Shown: positions 1 through 7,414 of the stretch, piece by piece
Position numbering within the stretch: the first letter of the stretch is position 1
Layout: each line of letters begins with the position of its first letter
Source of the DNA: an uncultured Collinsella sp.
GTDB lineage: Bacteria > Actinomycetota > Coriobacteriia > Coriobacteriales > Coriobacteriaceae
DNA length: 50,828 bases
Assembly: GCA_900542125.1 (NCBI GenBank)
Contig: UQMO01000009.1
Location: 1-50,828, forward strand
Direction of reading: 5' to 3'
Position numbers and translations under genes: made by a program
The notes under the pieces: generated by a model
Database searches by the model: none
What the model saw: only the letters and a program-made list of their open reading frames with translations
What the model was told of the DNA's origin: nothing

Positions 1-48
1 CGAGATTCATGAGCGTCTCGTGGGCTCGGAGATGTGTATAAGAGACAG
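1..48. other. Illumina Nextera adapter and index (assembly artefact)
   Basis: Bases 30-48 are the Tn5 mosaic end AGATGTGTATAAGAGACAG. Bases 15-29 are the Nextera read-2 adapter stem that precedes it, 7-14 fit an 8-nt i7 index, and 1-6 match the end of the P7 oligo. This is library DNA, not genome, so the true contig starts at base 49. Translation through it gives the peptides MYKRQ (forward) and SLIHISEPTR (reverse), both well-known contaminants of protein databases. Confidence 0.97.
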
Positions 49-942
49 CTCATGGACAAGACCGCCGACATCTACGAGGCCGGCGACCTGCATGTGGGTC
101 CCAACCCGCCTGCGGTTGATCCCGAGCGCGACCCTGCGGCCTTCAAGGTGAAGAAGAAGACCAAGCGCGGCAAGTCCAAGAGCAAGAAGAAGCTTGAGCA
201 GGCACGTCGCGATGGCAAGCGCAACGGCGATGACTACGGCGATGTGGCCGGTCGTTCCAACCGCGGTCGCGACGAGCGTCGCGGCGACGGCGAGCGTCCG
301 AGCCGTCCCAAGCGCGGCGGCAAGACTCGCGTGCGCGAGGGCGTTCAGGCTCGCGTGGATGAGGCCGTGGAGAGCGTGGCCCGCGAGGTGGCTGCCGAGG
401 AGCGCGGCGGTGCTGGTGCCGTCGAGCAGGCCCCGCGCGGCAACCGTGCCGAGCGCCGTGCCAAGCAGTTCCAGGGCGAGGCGCATCGCCGTCGCCGCGA
501 GGACGAGGACCGCGGTGGCCGTCGTCGTGTCGAGCGCGAGGACGAGGACCGCGGTTCGCGCGGTGGCAAGCGCGGTGCGGGCGACCGCCGTCGTTCCGGT
601 CGTGATGACGAGCGCGGTGGCCGTGATGAGCGTCGCGGCGGCGAGCGTCGCGAGGGTGCTCGCGGCAATGGCGGCCGCGGCGGCGCTGGTCGTTCTAACG
701 AGTCGCGCGATCGTCGTGACCCGCGTGCCAGCCGCGATCGTCGCGATGACTGGCGCAACTACGACGATACCCGCGAGGAGCGTCGTGGCGGCTATCGTGG
801 CACTCGCGGCGGCAACCAGGCCGGCTCCCGTGGCGGCCGTGCCGGCGGTCGCGATAACCGTGGCAGCTATGGCAACAGCCGTGGCGGCAAGCGCGGCAGC
901 AGCTCCCGTCGCCCCGGTGACGGTGGCGGCAAGCGCAAGTAA
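49..942 (+). CDS. C-terminal fragment of an Arg/Gly-rich protein, probably a DEAD-box RNA helicase tail
   Basis: Only the 3' part is present, because the 5' end is lost at the contig edge and replaced by adapter; the apparent GTG start at base 34 is adapter sequence. The first 40 residues are ordinary, then comes a Lys-rich stretch (KVKKKTKRGKSKSKKK). About 230 residues follow that are dominated by Arg, Gly, Asp and Glu, with many RGG/RGGR and DRGGRR-type repeats and a basic C-terminus (GGGKRK). Such tails are typical of cold-shock DEAD-box RNA helicases in high-GC bacteria and bind RNA non-specifically. The helicase core itself is not in the window, so that identification is an inference; another RNA-binding protein is possible. 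A strong terminator follows at 976-1009. Confidence 0.5.
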   Translation, partial: LMDKTADIYEAGDLHVGPNPPAVDPERDPAAFKVKKKTKRGKSKSKKKLEQARRDGKRNGDDYGDVAGRSNRGRDERRGDGERPSRPKRGGKTRVREGVQARVDEAVESVAREVAAEERGGAGAVEQAPRGNRAERRAKQFQGEAHRRRREDEDRGGRRRVEREDEDRGSRGGKRGAGDRRRSGRDDERGGRDERRGGERREGARGNGGRGGAGRSNESRDRRDPRASRDRRDDWRNYDDTREERRGGYRGTRGGNQAGSRGGRAGGRDNRGSYGNSRGGKRGSSSRRPGDGGGKRK

Positions 943-975
943 CATGCTCGTCGCGCGGTAAGGCGAGACGAGTTT

Positions 976-1009
976 GGGCCCCGAGCAACTACACTCGGGG
1001 CCCTTTTTT
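976..1009 (+). terminator. Rho-independent terminator
   Basis: A perfect 10-bp stem (976-985 with 994-1003, gggccccgag/ctcggggccc) with an 8-nt loop is followed by six T. It lies 34 bp after the stop of the RGG-rich gene. Confidence 0.93.
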
Positions 1010-1117
1010 GTTTGCCGTATCCGATCGCTAGTTCAAATGTGATTTCCTCGGGAATGCATCTAGAGGATGCCGTGGACCTGTTTCCTGCCATGCGGCAATG
1101 GGTCCCATGGGGTGCGC

Positions 1118-1142
1118 CGTGCATTTTTTGGAGTATTCTGCA
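1118..1142 (+). repeat. 25-nt site CGTGCA-N6-GGAGTATTCTGCA, forward copy
   Basis: The core GGAGTATTCTGCA and the flanking CGTGCA recur at 1328-1352 in reverse orientation with the same 6-nt spacing. The spacer is T-rich here and A-rich (same strand sense) in the other copy, so the conserved ends look like the functional part. Confidence 0.6.
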
Positions 1143-1327
1143 GTTCGAGTTGTCTGCATATGATTCGACGTCGCCAACGGTGGCCTTCGGATATCCCTAG
1201 CGAGCGTTCCGAGTCAGATTTCGCCGTTTTCCGGAGCAGGGGCGCATCATTCTCGCCATGTCGGGACTTAGAATGATACGGCGCCCTACAGTTTTGCCCA
1301 CCCGCGGCGGTGCTGGCGCGGTCGCGT

Positions 1328-1352
1328 TGCAGAATACTCCGTTTTTTGCACG
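1328..1352 (-). repeat. 25-nt site CGTGCA-N6-GGAGTATTCTGCA, reverse copy
   Basis: Reverse-complement copy of the site at 1118-1142, about 215 bp upstream of the EFR1 ferredoxin gene. It could be a regulator-binding pair or a dispersed repeat. Confidence 0.6.
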
Positions 1353-1566
1353 TGCTGGGATGGGGTACCTCAGGAGAACACGGCGGTATCCCGTAAATAT
1401 ATGCAATCTGTACCGGGAATTATGCAAATCGAAAAGGCGGGCAGTATGGGTTGGTGTATCGGGCTGCCTGGCGCACCAAAACGGGGAGCTCCCCCATGCG
1501 CCGTATACTCTGTCTGAATGTGAAAACGGCTTGACGCGTTGCCAGGCGTAGGGGGAGGGTGCCTCG

Positions 1567-2328
1567 ATGAGCGTATTCGAAATTGTGTTTAGTCCGACGG
1601 GTGGAACGGAGAAGGTGTCTTGCCTTGTGGCTGGAGCGCTGGACAAGAATACCGTTACCGTCGATCTGACCGATAGCGGGTTGGATTTCCACGGGGTCTC
1701 GATGGCGAAGGGCGACGTTGCGGTTATCTCTGTCCCATCATATGCTGGCAGGGTTCCAGCTGTGGCGGTTGAGCGACTGGGAATGGTGCGTGGCAACGGA
1801 GCTCGGGCTGTTTTGGTTTGCGTTTACGGGGGCCGCGCGTTTGAGGATACGCTTATTGAGCTGGAAGACGTTGCGAAGCGTGCCGGATTTAGGGTGGTTG
1901 CAGCGGTTTCTGCCATTGCCGAGCATTCCGTTGCTCGTCAGTTTGCTGCTGGGCGACCGGATGCGCAGGATGTGGCGCAACTTTCAGAGTTTGCGCAGCG
2001 GATCCGGCAAAAGCTACTGGACGGGGCTGCGTCCGAGCCCTCTATTCCCGGCAATCGTCCTTATAAGCAAGCTGGAGGCCACAGTATGGTGCCCCATGCA
2101 ACGGAGGATTGCGTCTCCTGCGGTGCTTGCGCTGCGTTGTGCCCTGTTCGAGCTATCGACAAGGACGATCCAAGGCAGGTGGATGGCGAGGCGTGCATCT
2201 CCTGCATGCGTTGCGTCTCCGTATGCCCGCAGAATGCTCGCAAACTTGACCCTAACAAACTTGCCGCCGTTACCCAGATGCTGAGCAAGGCTTGCGTCGA
2301 GCGCAGGGAATGTGAGATCTTCATCTAA
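1567..2328 (+). CDS. EFR1-type flavodoxin/ferredoxin fusion protein
   Basis: A 253-residue soluble redox protein. The N-terminal half is flavodoxin-like, with an FMN phosphate-loop-like SPTGGTEKV at residues 9-17. The C-terminal 75 residues carry two [4Fe-4S] motifs, with Cys 182/185/188/192 and Cys 210/213/216/220. This architecture is the EFR1 family of anaerobes, presumed to be an intracellular electron carrier whose partner enzyme is not known. The ATG at 1567 follows a strong purine tract (gggggaggg, about 8 nt upstream). It stands alone between a long upstream interval and a repeat-rich downstream interval, so no partner can be read from the neighbours. Confidence 0.85.
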   Translation: MSVFEIVFSPTGGTEKVSCLVAGALDKNTVTVDLTDSGLDFHGVSMAKGDVAVISVPSYAGRVPAVAVERLGMVRGNGARAVLVCVYGGRAFEDTLIELEDVAKRAGFRVVAAVSAIAEHSVARQFAAGRPDAQDVAQLSEFAQRIRQKLLDGAASEPSIPGNRPYKQAGGHSMVPHATEDCVSCGACAALCPVRAIDKDDPRQVDGEACISCMRCVSVCPQNARKLDPNKLAAVTQMLSKACVERRECEIFI

Positions 2329-2340
2329 CGCAAGCGAGAT

Positions 2341-2405
2341 TGGTGCATTGGGGTCAGGTTAATCTGCACCAAGTTGGTGCAAACAAACCTGACCCCATTG
2401 CACCA
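2341..2405. repeat. Imperfect 20-bp palindrome with GGGGTCAGG arms
   Basis: The arm at 2341-2360 and the arm at 2386-2405 are reverse complements with one mismatch (tggtgcattggggtcaggtt versus aacctgaccccattgcacca). A nested gcacc/ggtgc stem lies inside. There is no T-tract. It belongs with the other intergenic GACCCC/GTCCC palindromes of this window. Confidence 0.75.
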
Positions 2406-2411
2406 GAGCAA

Positions 2412-2459
2412 GGAGTGTCCCTGGGTGCCGGCAGAAATGGAGTGTCCCCAAGTGCCGCC
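2412..2459. repeat. Tandem half-units GGAGTGTCCC, 27-nt period
   Basis: Units at 2412-2431 and 2439-2458 share ggagtgtccc and gtgccg, with 27 nt between starts. The same period and the TGTCCCCAA word recur at 13893-13939. Confidence 0.65.
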
Positions 2460-2460
2460 T

Positions 2461-2496
2461 AAATACCGTTTATCGAAGAAAAAATACCGTTCATCG
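2461..2496. promoter_or_regulatory. Direct-repeat operator candidate AAATACCGTTYATCG x2
   Basis: aaataccgtttatcg (2461-2475) and aaataccgttcatcg (2482-2496) differ at one base. They are 21 bp apart, two helical turns, and lie just upstream of the promoter candidate for the PTS EIIA gene. Confidence 0.45.
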
Positions 2497-2506
2497 GTCA
2501 TAATGA

Positions 2507-2534
2507 TTGTTCTGGCTTTGGGCTTGTCTACAAT
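2507..2534 (+). promoter_or_regulatory. Sigma-70-type promoter candidate for crr
   Basis: TTGTTC (2507-2512) and TACAAT (2529-2534) are separated by 16 bp. This would give a leader of about 130 nt before the ATG at 2671. Confidence 0.45.
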
Positions 2535-2670
2535 GCTCCTGTAAAAAGAAATGCGGAAGGTTACCGAGTCCCTCGGACGTGGGCCTAACCAAAGTCTTTG
2601 AACGGGTGTGTCTTTCTGGATGCATTTGATTGATTTTGGTTGGGCTATATTTATGAAGGGACATGCCACC

Positions 2671-3183
2671 ATGGGTTTCTTTTCTCGCCTGATGGGCGGT
2701 TCGGATGAGCAGAAAACTGCAGCTTCCGAGTTCGAAATCCTCGCTCCCGTTTCCGGCGAGCTTGTTCATCTAGAAAATACCAATGACCCCGCTTTTAGCA
2801 GCCGTGCCGTGGGCGATGGCGTTGCCGTGGTTCCCCAAGAGGGAACGGTGTGCGCTCCTGTTTCCGGCACCGTCGCGGCGCTGTTTCCGACTGAGCACGC
2901 GCTGGGCATCATGTCCGACGACGGCTCTGCTCAGGTGATGCTGCATATCGGAATCGACACTGTTAAGCTTGAGGGCAAGGGCTTCCATGCGCTTGTTGCC
3001 CAGGGTGACCATGTCGACGCGGGCCAGCCCCTCGTCGAGGTCGATTTCGACGCGGTCCGCGCCGCCGGCTTCGATCCCACGGTCTTCGTTATCGTGTGCG
3101 AGCGCTCGGAGAACTCGACTCTTCGTGAGCACGCTTCCGGCCCTGTTGCTGTTAAAGAGCCTGTCGTCTGGCTTTCCGAGTAA
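2671..3183 (+). CDS. crr: PTS glucose-type EIIA protein
   Basis: A 170-residue soluble phosphocarrier that passes phosphate from HPr to an EIIB domain. It matches EIIA-Glc throughout, with the phosphorylated His92 in LHIGIDTVKLEGKGF and the second active-site His76 in TEHALGI. I chose ATG 2671 because aaggga (2656-2661) sits 9 nt upstream and the protein then begins with the usual short leader; the frame is open further upstream from 2608, but that adds a non-family extension. It is the first gene of the alpha-glucoside PTS block, and the IICB encoded at 4156 lacks its own EIIA domain, so this is its likely partner. Confidence 0.9.
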   Translation: MGFFSRLMGGSDEQKTAASEFEILAPVSGELVHLENTNDPAFSSRAVGDGVAVVPQEGTVCAPVSGTVAALFPTEHALGIMSDDGSAQVMLHIGIDTVKLEGKGFHALVAQGDHVDAGQPLVEVDFDAVRAAGFDPTVFVIVCERSENSTLREHASGPVAVKEPVVWLSE

Positions 3184-3189
3184 ATTCTT

Positions 3190-4056
3190 GTGGTGGGTAC
3201 CGTGGTTATCAAGCGAGTTTTCAACAACAACGTCGCAATGGTCACTTCGGACGATGGCTCTGAGCTCATCGTCATCGGTCGAGGCCTCTGCTTTGGCCGT
3301 CATGCCGGCGATGCCATCGACGAGGCATCGGTCGAAAAGACCTACGCGTTGCAGGAGGGAACTTCTCAGGATTCGCGTACGATTGACCGCTTGGCACATC
3401 TTTTAGAGTCCATCCCCACCGTCAACCTCGTGATTTCCGAGGACATCGTTCAGATGCTTCGTCGAGAGCTCAATGTTGATATCAACGACAAGATTCTCAT
3501 TGCTCTCGCAGACCATATCAGCCTTGCTTTGGAGCGCGAGCGCAAGGGCGTCCCCTGCGAGAATCCGTTGCTGCTCGAGATCCAGCAGTTCTATCGCAAG
3601 GAGTATGCGCTTGCGGGCCGTGCGCTGCAGATTGTCAAGGAGTATATGGGCATCCAGATGAGCGAAGAAGAGCAGGGTTTTATTACGCTGCATATCGTCA
3701 ACGCCACCATGCCGCAACGCTCCGACCGTCTCATCATCTCGGTCCAGCTTGTTCGCGACGTGCTCACGATTGTTTCCGAGCGCTATGCTACGACCCTCGA
3801 TGACACCTCGCTGCCCTATGAGCGTTTCGTTCGTCACCTGCAGTTTTTCGCACAGCGAGCGCTCGATCCTGCGGCCGGGCAAATCAATGGCGACGCGCTG
3901 TTCCGAATCGATGAAACGGCGTATCCGTGCGCATTCTCGTGCGCGGACGCCATAGCTGCCCACTTGTCGTCTACCTATAACGTTGTCGTTACCGATGCCG
4001 AGAAGAGTTATCTCGCATATCACATTGTTAACCTGCTTGGAGAACCTGGTCTCTAG
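3190..4056 (+). CDS. licT: BglG/LicT-family transcription antiterminator
   Basis: A 288-residue regulator with an N-terminal RNA-binding (CAT) domain, residues 5-60 (VIKRVFNNNVAMV), and two PTS-regulation domains. The regulatory histidines are visible: PRD1 H109 (LADHISLAL) and H168 (ITLHIVNA), and PRD2 H216 (VRHLQFF) and H278 (YHIVNLL). The PTS phosphorylates these to gate antitermination at an RNA hairpin in the target leader. It starts 6 nt after crr. The GTG at 3190 is used here, but GTG 3193 or 3202 would also fit, as no strong Shine-Dalgarno decides. Its target is probably this cluster's own mRNA, and a RAT-like hairpin candidate lies in the crr leader. Confidence 0.88.
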   Translation: MVGTVVIKRVFNNNVAMVTSDDGSELIVIGRGLCFGRHAGDAIDEASVEKTYALQEGTSQDSRTIDRLAHLLESIPTVNLVISEDIVQMLRRELNVDINDKILIALADHISLALERERKGVPCENPLLLEIQQFYRKEYALAGRALQIVKEYMGIQMSEEEQGFITLHIVNATMPQRSDRLIISVQLVRDVLTIVSERYATTLDDTSLPYERFVRHLQFFAQRALDPAAGQINGDALFRIDETAYPCAFSCADAIAAHLSSTYNVVVTDAEKSYLAYHIVNLLGEPGL

Positions 4057-4155
4057 GCATAACGTGCCCACACATCGATTGATATAAGGCAGGGCTCACG
4101 GTCTTGTCCAGGGCACATCTGTCTTAATTTGCGGAAAAGGAAGGGGAGTACCGCT

Positions 4156-5772
4156 ATGACCGCAAAAAAGAAGTTCAATTTCAAAGCGCCGTTGGAGGTG
4201 TTCGCGAAGTCGATCGTTCAGCCGATGATGTATCTCTCGGTTGCCGGCATCCTGCTCATCGTGGGCATCATTCTGACCAACAAGACCATTTGTGCTTTGG
4301 TCCCCGTACTGGGCTCCGGTCCGTTCCAGCTTGTGGGCGCCGTTGTCTACCAGTCGCTGATGTTTATCATCAACAACCTCTCGATTCTGTTCTGCGTGGG
4401 CATCGCCGGCGCCATGGCAAAGAAGAACAAGGGCCATGCCTCGCTGATTGCCCTGATGTCGTTCTTCCTGTTCCTGCAGGCTAACAACATCGTGCTCAAC
4501 GCCACCGGCTCTCTTGCCGATGCGAGCGGCATGCTCGGCCTTACCGGAACCGGCCAGGCCACCGTTATGGGCATTCAGGTGCTCGATACCGGCGTGTTTG
4601 GCGGCATCATTCTTGGTTGCATCACCGGTGCCGTGTTCAACAAGTACTCGAACAAGCAGTTCCCCATTGCCCTTTCGATGTTCTCGGGCGTTCGCTTTCC
4701 GTTCCTGATCATGATCATCATTTCCTGGATCATGGGCGCTGGGTTCTGCATCGTTTGGCCTCCGGTTCAGGGTGCCATCTCCTCCGTTGCCGGCATCATT
4801 AAGGAGTCGGGCAACATCGGTCTGTTTATCTACGGCATGCTCAACAAGCTGCTCGTTCCTACCGGTCTGCACCACCTCATCTACACCCCGTTCCAGTTCT
4901 CCGATGTGGGTGGCACCCTGACGCTGGGCGATCAGGTTATCGCCGGTGCCTATCCCATCCGTGTCGCCGAGATGGCAATGACGGGCCAGCCCTTCTCCGA
5001 CAGCACGTATTTCAACAGCTACACCTTCAACAACCTGTGGCCCTACATCGGTATCGGTCTCGCCTTTATCGTCACCGCTTACAAGGGGAACAAGGATAAG
5101 ACCAAGGCCGTTATCATCCCGCTGATCATCACCGCCGTGCTCTCCTGTGTCACCGAGCCCATGGACTTCCTCTTTGTCTTTGCCGCTCCCGTGCTCTTTG
5201 TCGTTCACTCGGTTCTTTCCGGCATCTTCCTGGTCCTGCTCAAGGTCCTCTCCGTGCCCGCTTCGACTGCAGGCGGCATCATCAACATCGTGGTTTCCAA
5301 CCTGGTCCTCGGTGTCGACAAGACCAACTGGCCGGTTATGCTGGTGCTTGGAGTCGTCAACGCCGCTCTGTACTTCTTCCTCTTCACCTTCCTCATCAAG
5401 AAGCTCAACCTCCACACGCCTGGTCGCGAGGAGGAGTCCGAGCTCGCCGAGTCCGTTGCCGAGGGCGAGGCCGCCGCGTCTGTCGCGGTGAAGCAGGGCG
5501 CTGTTGCCGCAGCTCCCGCAGAGGGCGTCGATGCGGGCATTGCCGACCTGGTTGCAGGTCTTGGTGGCAAGGACAACATCGAGGAGCTCGAGAACTGCTT
5601 TACGCGTCTCCGCGTGAACGTTAAGAACCCGGACCTCATCAATGAGGACCTCATCAACCACGTGCCCAACAGCGGCATCAACCGCAACGGCAATAATATC
5701 CAGATCATCTTTGGCATGAAGGTCGCCGAGATGCGCGACAAGGTCGAAAACGCAATTGAGAAGGAGCAGTAA
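4156..5772 (+). CDS. PTS alpha-glucoside (maltose-type) permease, IIC-IIB
   Basis: A 538-residue inner-membrane sugar permease. Residues 1-430 are the EIIC channel with about ten hydrophobic segments; a linker rich in Glu and Ala follows; residues 465-538 are the EIIB domain with the phosphorylated Cys481 in ENCFTRLR. There is no EIIA domain, which crr upstream should supply. ATG 4156 follows aaggaaggggag; an in-frame TTG at 4129 overlaps that ribosome site and is rejected. The glucose/maltose/glucoside IIC type and the next gene, a 6-phospho-alpha-glucosidase, make maltose or related alpha-glucosides the likely substrate (inference). Confidence 0.88.
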   Translation: MTAKKKFNFKAPLEVFAKSIVQPMMYLSVAGILLIVGIILTNKTICALVPVLGSGPFQLVGAVVYQSLMFIINNLSILFCVGIAGAMAKKNKGHASLIALMSFFLFLQANNIVLNATGSLADASGMLGLTGTGQATVMGIQVLDTGVFGGIILGCITGAVFNKYSNKQFPIALSMFSGVRFPFLIMIIISWIMGAGFCIVWPPVQGAISSVAGIIKESGNIGLFIYGMLNKLLVPTGLHHLIYTPFQFSDVGGTLTLGDQVIAGAYPIRVAEMAMTGQPFSDSTYFNSYTFNNLWPYIGIGLAFIVTAYKGNKDKTKAVIIPLIITAVLSCVTEPMDFLFVFAAPVLFVVHSVLSGIFLVLLKVLSVPASTAGGIINIVVSNLVLGVDKTNWPVMLVLGVVNAALYFFLFTFLIKKLNLHTPGREEESELAESVAEGEAAASVAVKQGAVAAAPAEGVDAGIADLVAGLGGKDNIEELENCFTRLRVNVKNPDLINEDLINHVPNSGINRNGNNIQIIFGMKVAEMRDKVENAIEKEQ

Positions 5773-5775
5773 ACA

Positions 5776-7158
5776 ATGATCATTACTCTGTGTGGTGGCG
5801 GATCCACCTTTACCCCCGGCATCGTCAAGTCCATCGCCCTGCGCAAGGACGAGCTCGACGTTGACGAGATTCGTCTGTACGACATCAACGAGGAGCGCCA
5901 GCGCAAGATCGGCGTGCTCGTGGACTGGATTTTGCACGAGGACCTCGGCCTGGACATCAAGCTCACGGTGACCACCGACAAAAAGACGGCTTTTACCGAC
6001 GCGAGCTTCGTGTTTGCCCAGATGCGCGTGGGCGGCTACGCCATGCGCGAGCAGGACGAGAAGATTCCGCTGCGTCACGGCTGCGTGGGTCAGGAGACTT
6101 GCGGTTGCGGCGGCCTTGCCTACGGCATGCGCACCATCTTCCCCATGGTCGAGCTGATCGATGACGTTGAGAAGTACGCCAAGAAGGACTACTGGATTCT
6201 CAACTACTCCAACCCTGCCGCCATCGTCTCCGAGGGCTGCCGCGTGCTGCGTCCCAACGCTCGTATCATCAACATCTGCGACATGCCGATCGCGATCATC
6301 GACGTGGTTTGCGCCGCGCTCGATATCGACAAGAAGGATGTCGAGTACGATTACTTTGGCCTCAACCACTTTGGTTGGTTCACCTCGATCCGCCACAAGG
6401 GCGAGGAGGTGCTCCCGCAGCTGCGCGAGTACATCAAGGAGCATGAGATTCTGCTGCCCGACTCTTACCTCAAGGGTATGGGCTCGCTCATGGCAAAGAA
6501 GCCCGAGGAGGCCGTCGACGAGCACCCCGAGCAGAACCGCCACACCAAGGGCAGCTGGTACTACGTCTGGAAGGGCGAGTACGAGATCATGGAGTGCTTC
6601 CCGGAGTACCTGCCCAACACGTATCTGAACTACTACCTGCAGCAGAAGGAGTTCGTCGAGCACTCCAACCCCGAGCGCACCCGTGCTAACGAGGTTGAGG
6701 AGACGCGTGAGAAGAACCTCTTTGATGGTATCGACCATTACGAGAAGACGGGCGAGATCGACGAGAGCACGTTCTATGCGGGCAGCCACGGCGACTGGAT
6801 TGCCGATCTGGCTATCGCTCTGAAGAACGACACCAAGCAGCGCTTCCTGGTCATTTGCGAGAACAAGGGCGCCATCCCCAACATGCCCTACGACGCTATG
6901 GTCGAGCTGCCTGCCTACATTGGCAAGAACGGCCCCGAGGTCATCAGCCGCGACAACATTCCGCTGTTCCAGCAGGGCCTCATGATGCAGCAGCTGAACT
7001 CCGAGAAGCTCATTGTCGAGGCTACGATCGAGGGTTCGTACGAGAAGGCGCTTAAGGCCTTTACGCTGAACAAGACCGTGCCGTCGATGAAGGTCGCCAA
7101 GGAGGTTCTCGACGACATGATCGAGGCCAACAAGGGTTACTGGCCCGAGCTTAAGTAA
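5776..7158 (+). CDS. glvA: 6-phospho-alpha-glucosidase (GH4)
   Basis: A 460-residue cytosolic glycosidase of family GH4, which cleaves phosphorylated disaccharides by an NAD+- and Mn2+-dependent redox mechanism. The dinucleotide loop GGGSTFTPG (residues 7-15), the alpha-type signature CDMP (Cys168) and the metal-ligand His198 in GLNHFGWF are present. CDMP rather than CN-P points to the alpha-glucoside (GlvA/MalH) branch. It begins 3 nt after the IICB stop with aaggag 10 nt upstream, so the two are translationally linked: the permease imports and phosphorylates, and this enzyme hydrolyses. A strong terminator follows. Confidence 0.92.
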   Translation: MIITLCGGGSTFTPGIVKSIALRKDELDVDEIRLYDINEERQRKIGVLVDWILHEDLGLDIKLTVTTDKKTAFTDASFVFAQMRVGGYAMREQDEKIPLRHGCVGQETCGCGGLAYGMRTIFPMVELIDDVEKYAKKDYWILNYSNPAAIVSEGCRVLRPNARIINICDMPIAIIDVVCAALDIDKKDVEYDYFGLNHFGWFTSIRHKGEEVLPQLREYIKEHEILLPDSYLKGMGSLMAKKPEEAVDEHPEQNRHTKGSWYYVWKGEYEIMECFPEYLPNTYLNYYLQQKEFVEHSNPERTRANEVEETREKNLFDGIDHYEKTGEIDESTFYAGSHGDWIADLAIALKNDTKQRFLVICENKGAIPNMPYDAMVELPAYIGKNGPEVISRDNIPLFQQGLMMQQLNSEKLIVEATIEGSYEKALKAFTLNKTVPSMKVAKEVLDDMIEANKGYWPELK

Positions 7159-7191
7159 AAGCAACAGGGTCGCTGGCCGCATGCCTGAAGC

Positions 7192-7231
7192 AATGCCCCG
7201 CCCACGTGATTGCGTGGGCGGGGCATTGTCG
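7192..7231 (+). terminator. Rho-independent terminator after glvA
   Basis: A 15-bp perfect stem (7192-7206 with 7213-7227, aatgccccgcccacg/cgtgggcggggcatt) with a 6-nt loop. The T-tract is short and interrupted (gtcgttt), but the stem is very stable. Confidence 0.8.
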
Positions 7232-7283
7232 TTTGGTAACGCGTTTTATCAAATATGGCATTTATCTGCGATAATGTTCATTT

Positions 7284-7299
7284 TCACCGCTGATGGTGA
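7284..7299. promoter_or_regulatory. Short palindrome upstream of the hydrogenase operon
   Basis: tcacc-N6-ggtga lies just downstream of a possible -10 GATAAT (7270-7275), about 115 bp before the flavoprotein ATG. It could be an operator; no known consensus was recognised. Confidence 0.3.
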
Positions 7300-7414
7300 C
7301 ATTTCATACCGCCTGCCGAACTGCGTGGAGGCCTAACAACTTTATAGGTCAGTGTTGTGCGTGTAGCAACTTCGCCCGGCCTCGCCTCCGGGCTGCCGCA
7401 TGAGAGGGGATCTT

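Larger units (their letters stand above)
1010..1566. other. Gene-poor interval with an inverted pair of 25-nt sites
   Basis: No convincing coding sequence is seen, and base composition is visibly less G/C-rich than the flanking genes. The notable content is two copies of CGTGCA-N6-GGAGTATTCTGCA in opposite orientation: 1118-1142 forward and 1328-1352 reverse. There is also a perfect palindrome ggggagctcccc at 1483-1494 and a good -10-like TATACT at 1504-1509 ahead of the EFR1 gene, without a clear -35. Confidence 0.5.

Noticed and set aside
7..945. Antisense Ala/Thr-rich frame starting opposite the RGG tail
   Set aside because: A shadow of the Arg/Gly repeat that ends in the adapter-derived peptide SLIHISEPTR.
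1258..1551. Short frames in the 1010-1566 interval
   Set aside because: No ribosome site, no recognisable motif, and overlapping frames on both strands.
4057..4155. A second LicT-type antiterminator hairpin before the IICB gene
   Set aside because: No stem with the RAT-like GG-TTACCG/CGG-GGGC layout could be drawn.
4096..7182. 1028-codon antisense frame opposite the PTS permease and glycosidase
   Set aside because: Same cause; it is Asp/His/Val-rich without domains, while the plus strand has clear enzymes with ribosome sites.
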